Origin: a virus
Virus record (IMG/VR): IMGVR_UViG_3300009505_000814
Coordinates: 1-23,712 of that record
Strand: one strand, 5' to 3'
DNA length: 23,712 nucleotides
Shown here: positions 1-6,676 of the stretch, in pieces
How positions within the stretch are numbered: position 1 is the first letter of the stretch
Layout: every line of letters begins with the position of its first letter
Made by a program: the position numbers and the translations under genes
The notes under the pieces: generated by a model
The model's input: only the letters and a program-made list of their open reading frames with translations
What the model was told of the DNA's origin: nothing
Databases searched by the model: none

Positions 1-2
1 TA

Positions 3-116
3 TTTAGTGACGTCCCGGCAGATAAAGTAGATGAACTGTTGGAGCGAATAACACTACTGAAAAAGTCTTGGACTTGGAAGAGCAAGGACAAATGTCAAGT
101 AATAGAAAGCTATTAA
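3..116 (+). CDS. C-terminal fragment of an unknown protein
   Basis: Frame 3 is open from the window edge to a TAA at 114-116 and gives 37 residues. The fragment is charged and looks helical (a DELLERITLLKK stretch), and ends in QVIESY. The 5' part lies outside the window, so the family cannot be named. It is followed after 16 nt by another small + strand ORF, which fits the dense packing seen throughout the window. Confidence 0.5.
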   Translation, partial: FSDVPADKVDELLERITLLKKSWTWKSKDKCQVIESY

Positions 117-132
117 CTAAAATAAATAAATT

Positions 133-228
133 ATGATTGAATCACTAGGTTGGATTTTTGTTGCGATAATTGTTGCAAATATAGGGACGAGAATAGCAAA
201 AGTATTATTTCCGGAGGATTGGAAATAA
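133..228 (+). CDS. 31-residue single-span membrane peptide
   Basis: ATG at 133 opens a 31-codon frame ending in TAA at 226-228. Residues 6-24 form one hydrophobic segment (GWIFVAIIVANIGTRIAKV), followed by a short charged tail ending in PEDWK. The start follows an A-rich AATAAATAAATT tract, the usual pre-start context here. I do not recognise the family. It could be a membrane-acting phage microprotein or a chance ORF. Support is the start context, the hydrophobic segment and the spacing to its neighbours. Confidence 0.4.
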   Translation: MIESLGWIFVAIIVANIGTRIAKVLFPEDWK

Positions 229-263
229 AAGGTTTTAAAGCAACTTTAAATTAAAAAAGTATT

Positions 264-422
264 ATGAGGTTATTGGGTTACGAAATTAGATTAGGAGTTT
301 TTAAAGGGGTACTGTTTGGAATAAGACATTACCCTTTTGAGGATTTGGAAATATACGAAGAAGATATTGTTATTTACTTTGGGATTTTTCAGCTAGTAAT
401 TACAAGAATTTATCAAAAATAA
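264..422 (+). CDS. 52-residue hypothetical protein
   Basis: ATG at 264 gives 52 codons ending in TAA at 420-422. The product starts MRLLGYEIRLGVFKGVLFGI and is rich in aromatic and branched residues. An acidic patch (EDLEIYEED) sits in the middle, followed by a hydrophobic C-terminal strand (IVIYFGIFQLVITRIY). It could be a small membrane-associated protein or a small soluble beta protein. No family is recognised. An A-rich tract (TTAAAAAAGTATT) precedes the start. Confidence 0.45.
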   Translation: MRLLGYEIRLGVFKGVLFGIRHYPFEDLEIYEEDIVIYFGIFQLVITRIYQK

Positions 423-456
423 TTTTTTTGTACCTTAGACAAAAAATATTTTTATT

Positions 457-1038
457 ATGATTAAATCCAAAATTGAACACGTTTTAATTTCTACACTAAA
501 GGAAAATGAAAACAATCCAAGAAATATAAACAGGCATAAATTTGAAAAATTAAAAAACAGTATTAAGGATTTTCCTGAAATGTTAGCTTTAAGACCAATA
601 GTTGTAGATGAAGACAATATTATTCTAGGCGGAAATATGCGATACAAGGCTTCTAAGGAACTTGGACTGAAAAAGGTTTATGTTATACAGGCCAAAAATT
701 TAAGTGACGCACAGGTAAAGGAATTTATAATTAAAGATAATGTAGGTTTTGGGGATTGGGATTGGGATATTCTTGCTAATTCTTGGGACACTAGCTTATT
801 GACTGATTGGGGTGTAGATGTTTGGAAAAATTCAGATGATTTCAGTTTTGATATTGAAGATGAAGAAGAGGAAGAAGAGGAAAAAAGAAAAATCTCAGAC
901 GACAATTATAGTTCCTTTGAAATAATAATGTATCACGAAAATAAAATAAAGCTAGTTTCAGTTTTATCTAAAATAAAAAAAGAAAAGCAATTTGATAAAC
1001 TAGAAGATGCTTTAATGACATTAATAGAAAATTACTAA
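457..1038 (+). CDS. ParB/Srx-like N-terminal domain protein
   Basis: This 193-residue protein starts at ATG 457 after an A/T-rich leader. Residues 5-100 look like a ParB/sulfiredoxin-type domain: ENNPRN near residue 18, RPIVVDEDNIILGGN at 46-60 with the ParB box-like GGNMR at 58-62, then the typical YKASKELGL helix. In phages such domains often sit before a DNA methyltransferase domain, but none is present here. Instead there is a W/D-rich segment (GDWDWDILANSW), a Glu run at about 135-142, and a short C-terminal alpha/beta tail (SFEIIMY...ALMTLIENY). It is the first gene of a packed block; the next ATG follows the stop after one base. Members of this fold include DNA-binding, CTP-binding and nuclease proteins. 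The activity here is not certain, and plasmid or chromosome partitioning is unlikely because no ParA is nearby. Confidence 0.75.
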   Translation: MIKSKIEHVLISTLKENENNPRNINRHKFEKLKNSIKDFPEMLALRPIVVDEDNIILGGNMRYKASKELGLKKVYVIQAKNLSDAQVKEFIIKDNVGFGDWDWDILANSWDTSLLTDWGVDVWKNSDDFSFDIEDEEEEEEEKRKISDDNYSSFEIIMYHENKIKLVSVLSKIKKEKQFDKLEDALMTLIENY

Positions 1039-1039
1039 T

Positions 1040-1876
1040 ATGATACCAAAAAATATAAAATACGAGGAAAACAATGCTTTTATTTCATTTGACAATTCTG
1101 TTGCAGGTTTAGTCTTTGATGATAGTAAACACGAACAATATCCAATTAGATATTACAATTTAATAAACGGAGAGGGACTTGAAATTAAAAAAGACTGTAG
1201 TTACTACGGATATGTTTATAGTGGCTCTATTGTCTTAGAAAAGGCTGATACGCCTGATTTAGTTCTAGAGGACGGAATGTATTTTTCTATGACTGCACCT
1301 TTTAATATAAAATCAAAAACAAAAGATTCTAAGGCTGTAATAATAGAAGTTCTGCACACCAAAGGAATTTACCCTGAAACAAAATACAGAGCAGTTACTA
1401 CAGTAGGCGGAAAAATTGAAGAGAAAGGCAGGCTTAAATATATTGATGGCTGTACAGATAGCTTATTAATACCTCCTGTAAAAATGGGCGACCCTTGTTT
1501 TAATCATTTATCTTTTCCTAAAAACATAGACCAAACACAGCACACGCACCCGTCACACAGAATTGGAATCGTGGCAAATGGTTACGGTAGATGCCTCACA
1601 CCTTTTGGGACTTTGCCTTTAGTTAAAGGAATGATTTTTGTTATAAAAGAATGGGACGCAAAAACCTACAATAAAGGTTTAGACGGAAAAGATTATCCAA
1701 ATGGGCAGCACAGTTTTGAAACTAGGGAAAGCGGAATGAACGTAATAGCATTTCACCCGGATAGTGACTTTGGTGCAACAGACATAAATCACCCAATGAT
1801 TAACAGAACTTTAGTAACAAATGAAGATGGGGATTTAGTTTCTGCCGGTACTATTGAATCAATTAGAACTGAATAA
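1040..1876 (+). CDS. Double-domain cupin protein
   Basis: This 278-residue protein looks like two tandem beta-barrel cupin halves. The C-terminal half carries the metal-site motifs: HTHPSHR at 168-174 (H168 and H170 as ligands) and GQHSFETRESGMNVIAFHPD from 222, with H224 and H239. The N-terminal half (about 40-110) has the barrel rhythm (GYVYSGSIVLE...LEDGMYFSM) but no His cluster. Cupins bind Fe, Mn, Ni or Zn and act as dioxygenases, isomerases or ligand sensors. The substrate cannot be read from sequence. The gene sits one base after the ParB-like gene and directly abuts the PAPS-reductase-like gene, so it is probably co-translated and part of the same pathway. The fold call is fairly sure; the role is not. 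Confidence 0.7.
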   Translation: MIPKNIKYEENNAFISFDNSVAGLVFDDSKHEQYPIRYYNLINGEGLEIKKDCSYYGYVYSGSIVLEKADTPDLVLEDGMYFSMTAPFNIKSKTKDSKAVIIEVLHTKGIYPETKYRAVTTVGGKIEEKGRLKYIDGCTDSLLIPPVKMGDPCFNHLSFPKNIDQTQHTHPSHRIGIVANGYGRCLTPFGTLPLVKGMIFVIKEWDAKTYNKGLDGKDYPNGQHSFETRESGMNVIAFHPDSDFGATDINHPMINRTLVTNEDGDLVSAGTIESIRTE

Positions 1877-3076
1877 ATGGCTACAAGAAAAAAACAATAC
1901 AACGAACAAAATGTATTTGATGCAGGTATTAGCAGAATAAATTATTTATACGAATCATTTGATAATGTAATAGTAAATTTTTCAGCAGGAAAAGACAGCA
2001 CAGCAGTATTAAATTTAGCCTTAATAGTTTCTAAGAAATTAAATAAAAGGCTTACAGTCAATTTTTTTGATGAAGAAGCAATACACCCTCCGACGATAGA
2101 ATATGCTGAAAGAGTAAGAAAGGAGCATAATAATATTGATTTTAATTGGTACTGCTTAGAATTCAAACACAGAAACGCCTGCTCAAATGAAGAGCCGTTT
2201 TGGTACTGTTGGGACAAAACAAAGGAGGATAAATGGGTTAGGGAATTACCAAAGAATGCAATTACTTCGCACAGTAAATTTGTAAAGGGAATGAGCTTTC
2301 AAGAATTTAGCACGCTTTTACCAAATCAAGCTGATGGCCTTTCTGTTATAATGACAGGCGTAAGAACGCAGGAGAGTTTTCGTAGAATGAAAGCAATGTC
2401 AATGAAAAAAAATGATAATTACATATCAAGGGATAAACACGTTGCACACGCTCACCCGATATATGATTGGAGTAGTGAAGATGTTTGGCTAGCTGTAGTG
2501 AAATTTGATTGGGACTACAATAAAACCTATGACGTAATGAATCAAACTAAAATGTATAATAACTTTTTAAGTCAAAGAGTATGCCCTCCTTTTGGAGAAG
2601 AGCCTTTACGGGGTTTATGGCTTTATGCAGAATGTTTTCCTGAAATGTGGCATAAGATGCTTAACAGGGTTAAAGGAGTTGGGACGGCTTGGAGATACGC
2701 AAATACAGAACTTTACGGCATAGGTAAAAAAGCAAAGCCGGACGGGATAACATATAAGAAATGGGCTGAAATAATACTTGAAAGTTATGACAAGTCAGTT
2801 ATAAATACAGTTAAAAAAAATCTTAATTCAATAATAAAAAGACATTTTGATAAAACAAATGATGATATACCCGAAGAAAATCCGCACCCTCTTACCGGTA
2901 CGTCTTGGGCTTTTATTTGCAAGCTATCAATAAAAGGAGATTTCAAAGGTAGAACAGGACCCTCTCTAGAGGGAAACGCAATTAATGCACAAAAAAAACT
3001 AGGAATAAACTCCTTTGATGAAGCAGTTATAAAATTTGGCAAAAAAGAATACATAAATAAAAGATTTAATAAATGA
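1877..3076 (+). CDS. ibrA-like: IbrA-like PAPS reductase / DUF3440 protein
   Basis: This 399-residue protein belongs to the adenine nucleotide alpha-hydrolase (PP-loop) family related to phosphoadenosine-phosphosulfate reductase. The PP-loop is NFSAGKDST at 34-42, with SAGKDS in place of the usual SGGKDS. Further family features are FFDEEAIHPPT (63-73), the GVRTQESFRR segment (161-170) and HPIYDWSSEDVW (193-204). The long C-terminal part (about 230-399), with CPPFGEEPLRGLW and WRYANTELYG, is typical of IbrA/DUF3440 proteins rather than CysH. I see no classical C-terminal CysH cysteine motif, so sulfate assimilation is unlikely. The family activates a substrate with ATP or binds a PAPS-like nucleotide. 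In E. coli, IbrA acts with IbrB to activate prophage eib genes. The IbrB-like gene follows with an ATGA overlap. Confidence 0.85.
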   Translation: MATRKKQYNEQNVFDAGISRINYLYESFDNVIVNFSAGKDSTAVLNLALIVSKKLNKRLTVNFFDEEAIHPPTIEYAERVRKEHNNIDFNWYCLEFKHRNACSNEEPFWYCWDKTKEDKWVRELPKNAITSHSKFVKGMSFQEFSTLLPNQADGLSVIMTGVRTQESFRRMKAMSMKKNDNYISRDKHVAHAHPIYDWSSEDVWLAVVKFDWDYNKTYDVMNQTKMYNNFLSQRVCPPFGEEPLRGLWLYAECFPEMWHKMLNRVKGVGTAWRYANTELYGIGKKAKPDGITYKKWAEIILESYDKSVINTVKKNLNSIIKRHFDKTNDDIPEENPHPLTGTSWAFICKLSIKGDFKGRTGPSLEGNAINAQKKLGINSFDEAVIKFGKKEYINKRFNK

Positions 3077-3570
3077 AACAACCACTAGACAAAATTAAAT
3101 GGATTGACCGGGAAGAAATATCTCCAAACAATTACAATCCCAATAAGGTAGCACCGCAGGAACTAAAGCTGCTAAAAACATCTATAAAAGAGGACGGGTG
3201 GACGCAGCCAATAGTAATAAATTCAAATAATACTATCGTTGACGGTTTCCATAGGTGGACGGTATCAGGTCATAAAGAAATTTATTCACTAACAAACGGG
3301 AAAGTTCCGGTAGTGGTTATACAGTCAGAAAATAAATCGCAGCAGCAAATGGCTACAATTAGACACAATCGAGCAAGGGGAACTCACGGTGTACTAGAAA
3401 TGAGTAATATTATTTCTGATATGGTAAAGCAGGGAGTTTCAGGGGACGAAATTGCGCTTAGGCTAGGAATGGAAAAAGAGGAAGTAGTAAGACTACTTTT
3501 TAGGTCAGGTATTCCTAAAAGTGAAGTTTTTAAAAATAAGGAATTTAGTAAATCTTGGACACCAAAATAA
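3073..3570 (+). CDS. ibrB-like: IbrB-like ParB-domain protein
   Basis: This 165-residue ParB-type protein is of the kind that partners IbrA. The ParB domain covers about 8-105: ISPNNYNPNKV, then TQPIVINSNNTIVDGFHRW with the signature VDGFHRW at 56-62, then RHNRARGTHG at 97-106. A helix-turn-helix-like segment (SGDEIALRLGMEKEEVVRLL, 123-142) follows, giving a likely DNA-binding half. The ATG overlaps the stop of the IbrA-like gene (ATGA at 3073-3076), the usual IbrA-IbrB arrangement, implying translational coupling and joint action. It is clearly different from the ParB-like protein at 457, so the block has two distinct ParB-fold proteins. Role: transcriptional activation or nucleic-acid modification with IbrA is plausible but unproven. 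Confidence 0.8.
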   Translation: MKQPLDKIKWIDREEISPNNYNPNKVAPQELKLLKTSIKEDGWTQPIVINSNNTIVDGFHRWTVSGHKEIYSLTNGKVPVVVIQSENKSQQQMATIRHNRARGTHGVLEMSNIISDMVKQGVSGDEIALRLGMEKEEVVRLLFRSGIPKSEVFKNKEFSKSWTPK

Positions 3571-3571
3571 A

Positions 3572-3892
3572 ATGAGCAAGTCAGAAACATATAGACCTCT
3601 CCCTGCAAACGTAACTATAGGAAAAAGTAATATTGACGGCTTAGGTTTATTTGCAACAGAAACTATAAAACGAGGCCAATTTATAGGCGTTACTCATTAT
3701 ATTATAAACGATATAAAATATAGAACTCCTTTAGGTGGTTTTTATAATCATAGCATAAAAGCAAATACAGTAAAAGTTCAGGGCTTATATTTAAAGTCTA
3801 GAGATTTTGTATTTAATCTTAAAGCAATAAAGACAATACAAAAGGGAGAGGAAATATTATGTGAATACACTTTCTATAAATTAAAAAAATAA
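3572..3892 (+). CDS. Small SET-domain protein (lysine methyltransferase-like)
   Basis: The best start is ATG 3572, after the A-rich AAAATAA tract. An in-frame ATG at 3521 would need a 50-nt overlap with the previous gene. The 106-residue product is a compact SET domain: SNIDGLGLFATETIKRGQFI at 19-38 (the GxG SAM-binding start), YNHSIKANT at 58-66 matching the NHS-x-x-x-N pseudoknot motif, and GEEILCEYTF at 92-101 with the active-site-type Tyr99. SET proteins methylate protein lysines using S-adenosylmethionine. No pre- or post-SET domain is present, as in other small viral and bacterial members. The target could be a host or virion protein. The gene ends one base into the terminase small-subunit start, so it belongs to the same transcript. 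Confidence 0.8.
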   Translation: MSKSETYRPLPANVTIGKSNIDGLGLFATETIKRGQFIGVTHYIINDIKYRTPLGGFYNHSIKANTVKVQGLYLKSRDFVFNLKAIKTIQKGEEILCEYTFYKLKK

Positions 3893-4248
3893 TGAACAAA
3901 ACTGAACACCATAAAAAAGCAATACTAGAAGCCCTCGAAAAATCACTAGGAGTTGTCACAACTGCCTGCAAAAGCGTTGGAATAGGTAGGACACAGTTTT
4001 ATAATTGGTTAAAGCAGGACGAAGAATTTTCTGTCTTGGTTGAAGATATACAGAATATTGCTCTAGACTTTGCGGAAAGCCAACTGCATAAACAAATTGG
4101 GGAGGGTAACACATCAGCTACAATTTTTTATCTAAAGACAAAAGGTAAAAAAAGAGGCTACATTGAAAGGCAAGAAATTACAGGAGCAGATGGAATGCCT
4201 ACAAACTTTCAAATAGAAATAATTGGGCGAAATAAAGATAAAGACTAA
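3892..4248 (+). CDS. terS: Terminase small subunit
   Basis: This 118-residue protein has an N-terminal helix-turn-helix (VVTTACKSVGIGRTQFYNWL, about 21-40) of the type found in phage small terminases. A helical oligomerisation region follows (DIQNIALDFAESQLHKQIGEG), then TSATIFYLKTKGKKRGYIER. The tail EITGADGMP also fits small terminases. Its role is to recognise the packaging site on the phage DNA and regulate the large subunit. The ATG overlaps the last base of the SET-gene stop, and the end overlaps the large-subunit start by 26 nt. The identity rests on the HTH plus position directly before the large subunit. Confidence 0.85.
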   Translation: MNKTEHHKKAILEALEKSLGVVTTACKSVGIGRTQFYNWLKQDEEFSVLVEDIQNIALDFAESQLHKQIGEGNTSATIFYLKTKGKKRGYIERQEITGADGMPTNFQIEIIGRNKDKD

Positions 4249-5386
4249 TATAGTCTATGAGCATTTATTAGATTCTGACAAAAAAATTATAATTGAACAG
4301 GGTGGGACTAGGTCAGGAAAAACTTATAACATAATTCTTTGGATAATTTTACAATACTGTACGCATAACGTTAACAAAGTTGTTACAATATGCAGGAAGT
4401 CATTTCCTAGTTTACGAGCAAGTGTTTTAAGGGATTTTATGGGGATATTGCAGTCATATAATATGTATGATGAAAAATACCATAATAAGTCAAATTCTGA
4501 ATATCATCTTTTTGGAAACCTAGTTGAATTTATTTCTCTAGACCAACCGCAAAAAATAAGAGGTAGAAAAAGGGATTTACTTTTTATAAACGAGGGAAAC
4601 GAATTATATTTTGAAGATTGGCAGCAGTTAGTTTTTCGTACCCGGGAAAGAATTGTTTTAGACTTTAACCCGTCAGACGAATATCATTGGATATATGACA
4701 AAGTAATACCTAGAGACGATTGCGATTTCTTTAAAACTACGTACCTAGATAACCCGTTTGTTGAAGAAAGTATTATCAAGGAAATAGAAATGCTTAAAGA
4801 TACTGACGAGCAGTATTGGCAGATTTACGGTTTAGGAGAAAGAGCAGCTAGTAGAAGCACAATATTCAAATACTTTGAAGTTTCAACTATTCCTGAAGAT
4901 GCTAAATTAATAGCTTACGGAATGGATTTTGGCTACACCAATGACCCTAGTACATTTGTTTCTGTTTACACTTTGGAACATAACCTGTATATAAAAGAAC
5001 ATCTTTACAGAACCCAAATGACAACAAAAGATATTCACGAATTTTTAAAAACAGAAAACCTATCTAAAAATCCTATTTATGCGGATAGTGCAGAGCCAAG
5101 ACTTATAAAAGAACTTAAAGCAATGGGGCATAATATATTTCCAAGTCTAAAAGGTAAAGATTCAATTAACGCCGGTATTGATTTATTAAAGAGGTACAAG
5201 ATAAATGTATTATCTACATCAACAAATGCTATTTCAGAATTCAGGAATTACAAATGGCGAGAAGATAAATCAGGCTCGTTGATTAATATACCGGAGGACA
5301 AGCATAATCATATAATTGATTCCTGCCGTTACGCTACTTACTCCATTTTAAGTAGGCCAAACTTTGGAAGTTACGCCCTAAATTAA
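4223..5386 (+). CDS. terL: Terminase large subunit (ATPase and nuclease)
   Basis: This 387-residue packaging motor has a Walker A motif GGTRSGKT at 27-34, a Walker B with catalytic Glu in LLFINE at 119-124, and a LDFNPS coupling motif at 146-151. The RNase H-like nuclease domain starts at YGMDFGY (D235), with further acidic residues at D288 (IYADSAEP) and D366 (IIDSCRYA). All expected motor and nuclease residues are present. The reading frame has no ATG upstream of Walker A; TTG at 4223 gives a short natural N-terminus and overlaps the small-subunit gene by 26 nt. Terminase cuts concatemeric DNA and pumps it through the portal, whose gene lies far downstream at 17162. Confidence 0.95.
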   Translation: MGEIKIKTNIVYEHLLDSDKKIIIEQGGTRSGKTYNIILWIILQYCTHNVNKVVTICRKSFPSLRASVLRDFMGILQSYNMYDEKYHNKSNSEYHLFGNLVEFISLDQPQKIRGRKRDLLFINEGNELYFEDWQQLVFRTRERIVLDFNPSDEYHWIYDKVIPRDDCDFFKTTYLDNPFVEESIIKEIEMLKDTDEQYWQIYGLGERAASRSTIFKYFEVSTIPEDAKLIAYGMDFGYTNDPSTFVSVYTLEHNLYIKEHLYRTQMTTKDIHEFLKTENLSKNPIYADSAEPRLIKELKAMGHNIFPSLKGKDSINAGIDLLKRYKINVLSTSTNAISEFRNYKWREDKSGSLINIPEDKHNHIIDSCRYATYSILSRPNFGSYALN

Positions 5387-5414
5387 AAATAAATTAAAAA
5401 AAGTTATTAAATTT

Positions 5415-5446
5415 TTTGTTGATTAAATAAATAATACTTAGATTTG
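5415..5446 (+). promoter_or_regulatory. Host-type (Bacteroidota) promoter
   Basis: TTTG at 5415-5418 and TAGATTTG at 5439-5446 are 20 nt apart. They match the Bacteroidota housekeeping sigma consensus (-33 TTTG, -7 TAnnTTTG). The predicted transcript would start near 5453 and serve the small gene at 5485. This is the best host-type promoter match I see in the window. Confidence 0.65.
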
Positions 5447-5484
5447 TAGAGTTGGTAATAAAGCCGGCAAAAAAAACAGAACAG

Positions 5485-5673
5485 ATGAACGCTTACAGAG
5501 AAACAGAATTAAGAAATATGTTAAGAAGTGGGGACGATATTTCAATAGATGTCATTGATACATTTACCGGGGAGGAAATTGATAGCAAAATTTTTAATAA
5601 CAGAACTCACCAAATTGAGGAAGTTCTTGATTATATTACAGCTAATGAATATGAATATGATGTATATTTTTAA
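5485..5673 (+). CDS. 62-residue acidic hypothetical protein
   Basis: I choose ATG 5485. A TTG at 5452 would extend the frame by 11 residues, but it lies at the predicted transcription start of the promoter at 5415-5446. The product is acidic, with predicted strands (DDISIDVIDTFTGEEIDSKIF), a helix (THQIEEVLDYITANEYEY) and the ending DVYF. It is the first of three tiny genes inserted between terminase and tail genes. No family is recognised. Its own host-type promoter and downstream terminator suggest expression independent of the virion operon, possibly early. Confidence 0.6.
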   Translation: MNAYRETELRNMLRSGDDISIDVIDTFTGEEIDSKIFNNRTHQIEEVLDYITANEYEYDVYF

Positions 5674-5698
5674 AATTAATTTAATAAAAACAGGACAA

Positions 5699-5785
5699 AT
5701 GAAAAAATTACAAAATATATTTTTAATAATAGCTGCAAGCTATTTTATAGGTAGAACATTAATAGGTTTAATTTTTAATATTTAA
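5699..5785 (+). CDS. 28-residue membrane peptide
   Basis: ATG 5699 gives MKKLQNIFLIIAASYFIGRT and continues LIGLIFNI before TAA. Two positive residues are followed by one hydrophobic span, so it is a plausible single-pass inner-membrane microprotein. The start follows AAAAACAGGACAA. A longer open frame beginning at 5549 overlaps the previous gene in another frame and is unlikely to be the real start. Function unknown. Confidence 0.4.
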   Translation: MKKLQNIFLIIAASYFIGRTLIGLIFNI

Positions 5786-5788
5786 GAT

Positions 5789-5914
5789 ATGGAATGGTAT
5801 GATAGTTTAAATCCACTAGAGCAGGACGAGTTTGAATGTTCAGAATGCGGCGCACCAATAGCAACAGATAAGCAGTATTGTTCACAAAGTTGTTTTTCAG
5901 CTAGTATGCGATAA
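5789..5914 (+). CDS. 41-residue zinc-ribbon-like protein
   Basis: ATG 5789, four bases after the previous stop, encodes 41 residues. A four-cysteine site lies at C17-x2-C20 and C31-x3-C35 (FECSECGAPIATDKQYCSQS), which fits a treble-clef or zinc-ribbon fold that binds one zinc. The N-terminus is acidic (MEWYDSLNPLEQDEF). Short zinc ribbons of this kind are common in Bacteroidota phages and may bind nucleic acid or protein. The gene ends 36 nt before a terminator hairpin, so it closes the small-gene unit. Confidence 0.6.
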   Translation: MEWYDSLNPLEQDEFECSECGAPIATDKQYCSQSCFSASMR

Positions 5915-5950
5915 AGTTTAAAATTATACGGCGTGCAATCGTAGGAAAGA

Positions 5951-5978
5951 GGTAGTCAGAAATGGCTGCCTTTTTTTT
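5951..5978 (+). terminator. Intrinsic terminator after small-gene unit
   Basis: The stem GGTAGTC (5951-5957) pairs with GGCTGCC (5964-5970) over a 6-nt AGAAAT loop with two G-T wobbles. Eight T follow at 5971-5978. It separates the host-promoter unit from the tail genes that start at 6026. Confidence 0.75.
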
Positions 5979-5994
5979 ATTATCTTTATTCAAA

Positions 5995-6022
5995 TAAAAA
6001 ACTAAATAAAACCCGTTATAAT
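5995..6022 (+). promoter_or_regulatory. Late-promoter-like motif, copy 1
   Basis: TAAA at 5995-5998, a 15-nt spacer, then CGTTATAAT at 6014-6022. The TATAAT part ends 3 nt before ATG 6026. The same CGTTATA core precedes the starts at 13527, 14330 and 16806. It directly follows a terminator, which favours a new transcription start with an almost leaderless mRNA. Confidence 0.5.
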
Positions 6023-6025
6023 AGT

Positions 6026-6676
6026 ATGTCATTAAAAGTTAAAATACCAAATACATTAAGTGAAATCACTTTAGGCCAATATAAAAGGTTTCTTAAAATT
6101 CAAAAGAATGAATCAGAAGATAGGTTTGTAAATGCTAAAATGATTGAAATTTTTTGCGGCCTAGATTTAAAAGACGTTGTCAGGTTAAAGCTAAGGGACA
6201 CTAACGATATTATAACCGTCCTAAGCGAGTTATTTAATGAAAAACCTAGTCTTGTATCAAAGTTTAAATTAAACGGCACAGAATACGGCTTTCACCCGGA
6301 ATTAGACGATTTACTGCTAGGAGAATATATTGACCTAGATAATTTTATAGGCGATTGGGATAATATGGAAAAAGCTATGAATGTTTTATACCGGCCAATA
6401 TTAGTTTCTTTGAAAAACAAATATAGCATAGAAGAATACCGGGTTGAAAAATCAGATAATTTATTGGATATGCCAATGGACGCAGTTATGTCTGCAATTT
6501 TTTTTTTGTGGAATTTAGGACTAGAATTGTCGCAAGTTATGACGAACTCTTTGGAGCAGGAGGGGGCAGAAGTCTTGACGCAATATCTCAATTCTCAGAA
6601 AAGTGGGGTTGGTATCAATCAATTTATGGCCTCGCTCAAGGAGACGTTACACGATTTGAAAATATCACTAAGTTAA
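6026..6676 (+). CDS. Tail assembly chaperone, upstream frame (G-like)
   Basis: This 216-residue protein resembles Bacteroidota-phage proteins encoded before the tail genes (MSLKVKIPNTLSEITLGQYK start). It is mostly helical, with a FFLWNLGLELSQVMTNSLEQ segment after residue 157. At 6498-6507 the gene has ten T in a row, where codons ATT-TTT-TTT allow -1 slippage. A conserved-looking open frame in the -1 register then continues to 6762. This is the arrangement of lambda G/GT-type tail chaperones, which hold the tape measure protein during tail-tube growth. The unshifted product is 216 residues; the predicted fusion has 160 residues from this frame plus 85 from the next. The chaperone role is inferred from the architecture. 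Confidence 0.7.
   Translation: MSLKVKIPNTLSEITLGQYKRFLKIQKNESEDRFVNAKMIEIFCGLDLKDVVRLKLRDTNDIITVLSELFNEKPSLVSKFKLNGTEYGFHPELDDLLLGEYIDLDNFIGDWDNMEKAMNVLYRPILVSLKNKYSIEEYRVEKSDNLLDMPMDAVMSAIFFLWNLGLELSQVMTNSLEQEGAEVLTQYLNSQKSGVGINQFMASLKETLHDLKISLS
6498..6508 (+). other. Slippery site for -1 ribosomal frameshift
   Basis: Ten T (6498-6507) followed by G. In the zero frame the codons are ATT TTT TTT TTG, so the tract contains the heptamer T TTT TTT in the proper X XXY YYZ phase (6499-6505). A slip of -1 continues at 6505 as TTT GTG GAA and enters the open frame ending at 6762. A sequencing indel in the T run is the main alternative, but both frames remain open and sensible downstream. Confidence 0.6.

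Noticed and set aside
428-440. Possible promoter TTTG-TACCTTAG before the 457 gene
   Set aside because: The -7 element differs from TAnnTTTG at key positions and no spaced -33 element is present.
1877-3076. Reading the PAPS-reductase-like gene as sulfate assimilation CysH
   Set aside because: The long DUF3440-type C-terminal part and the adjacent IbrB-like gene fit IbrA better, and no CysH-type C-terminal cysteine motif is seen.
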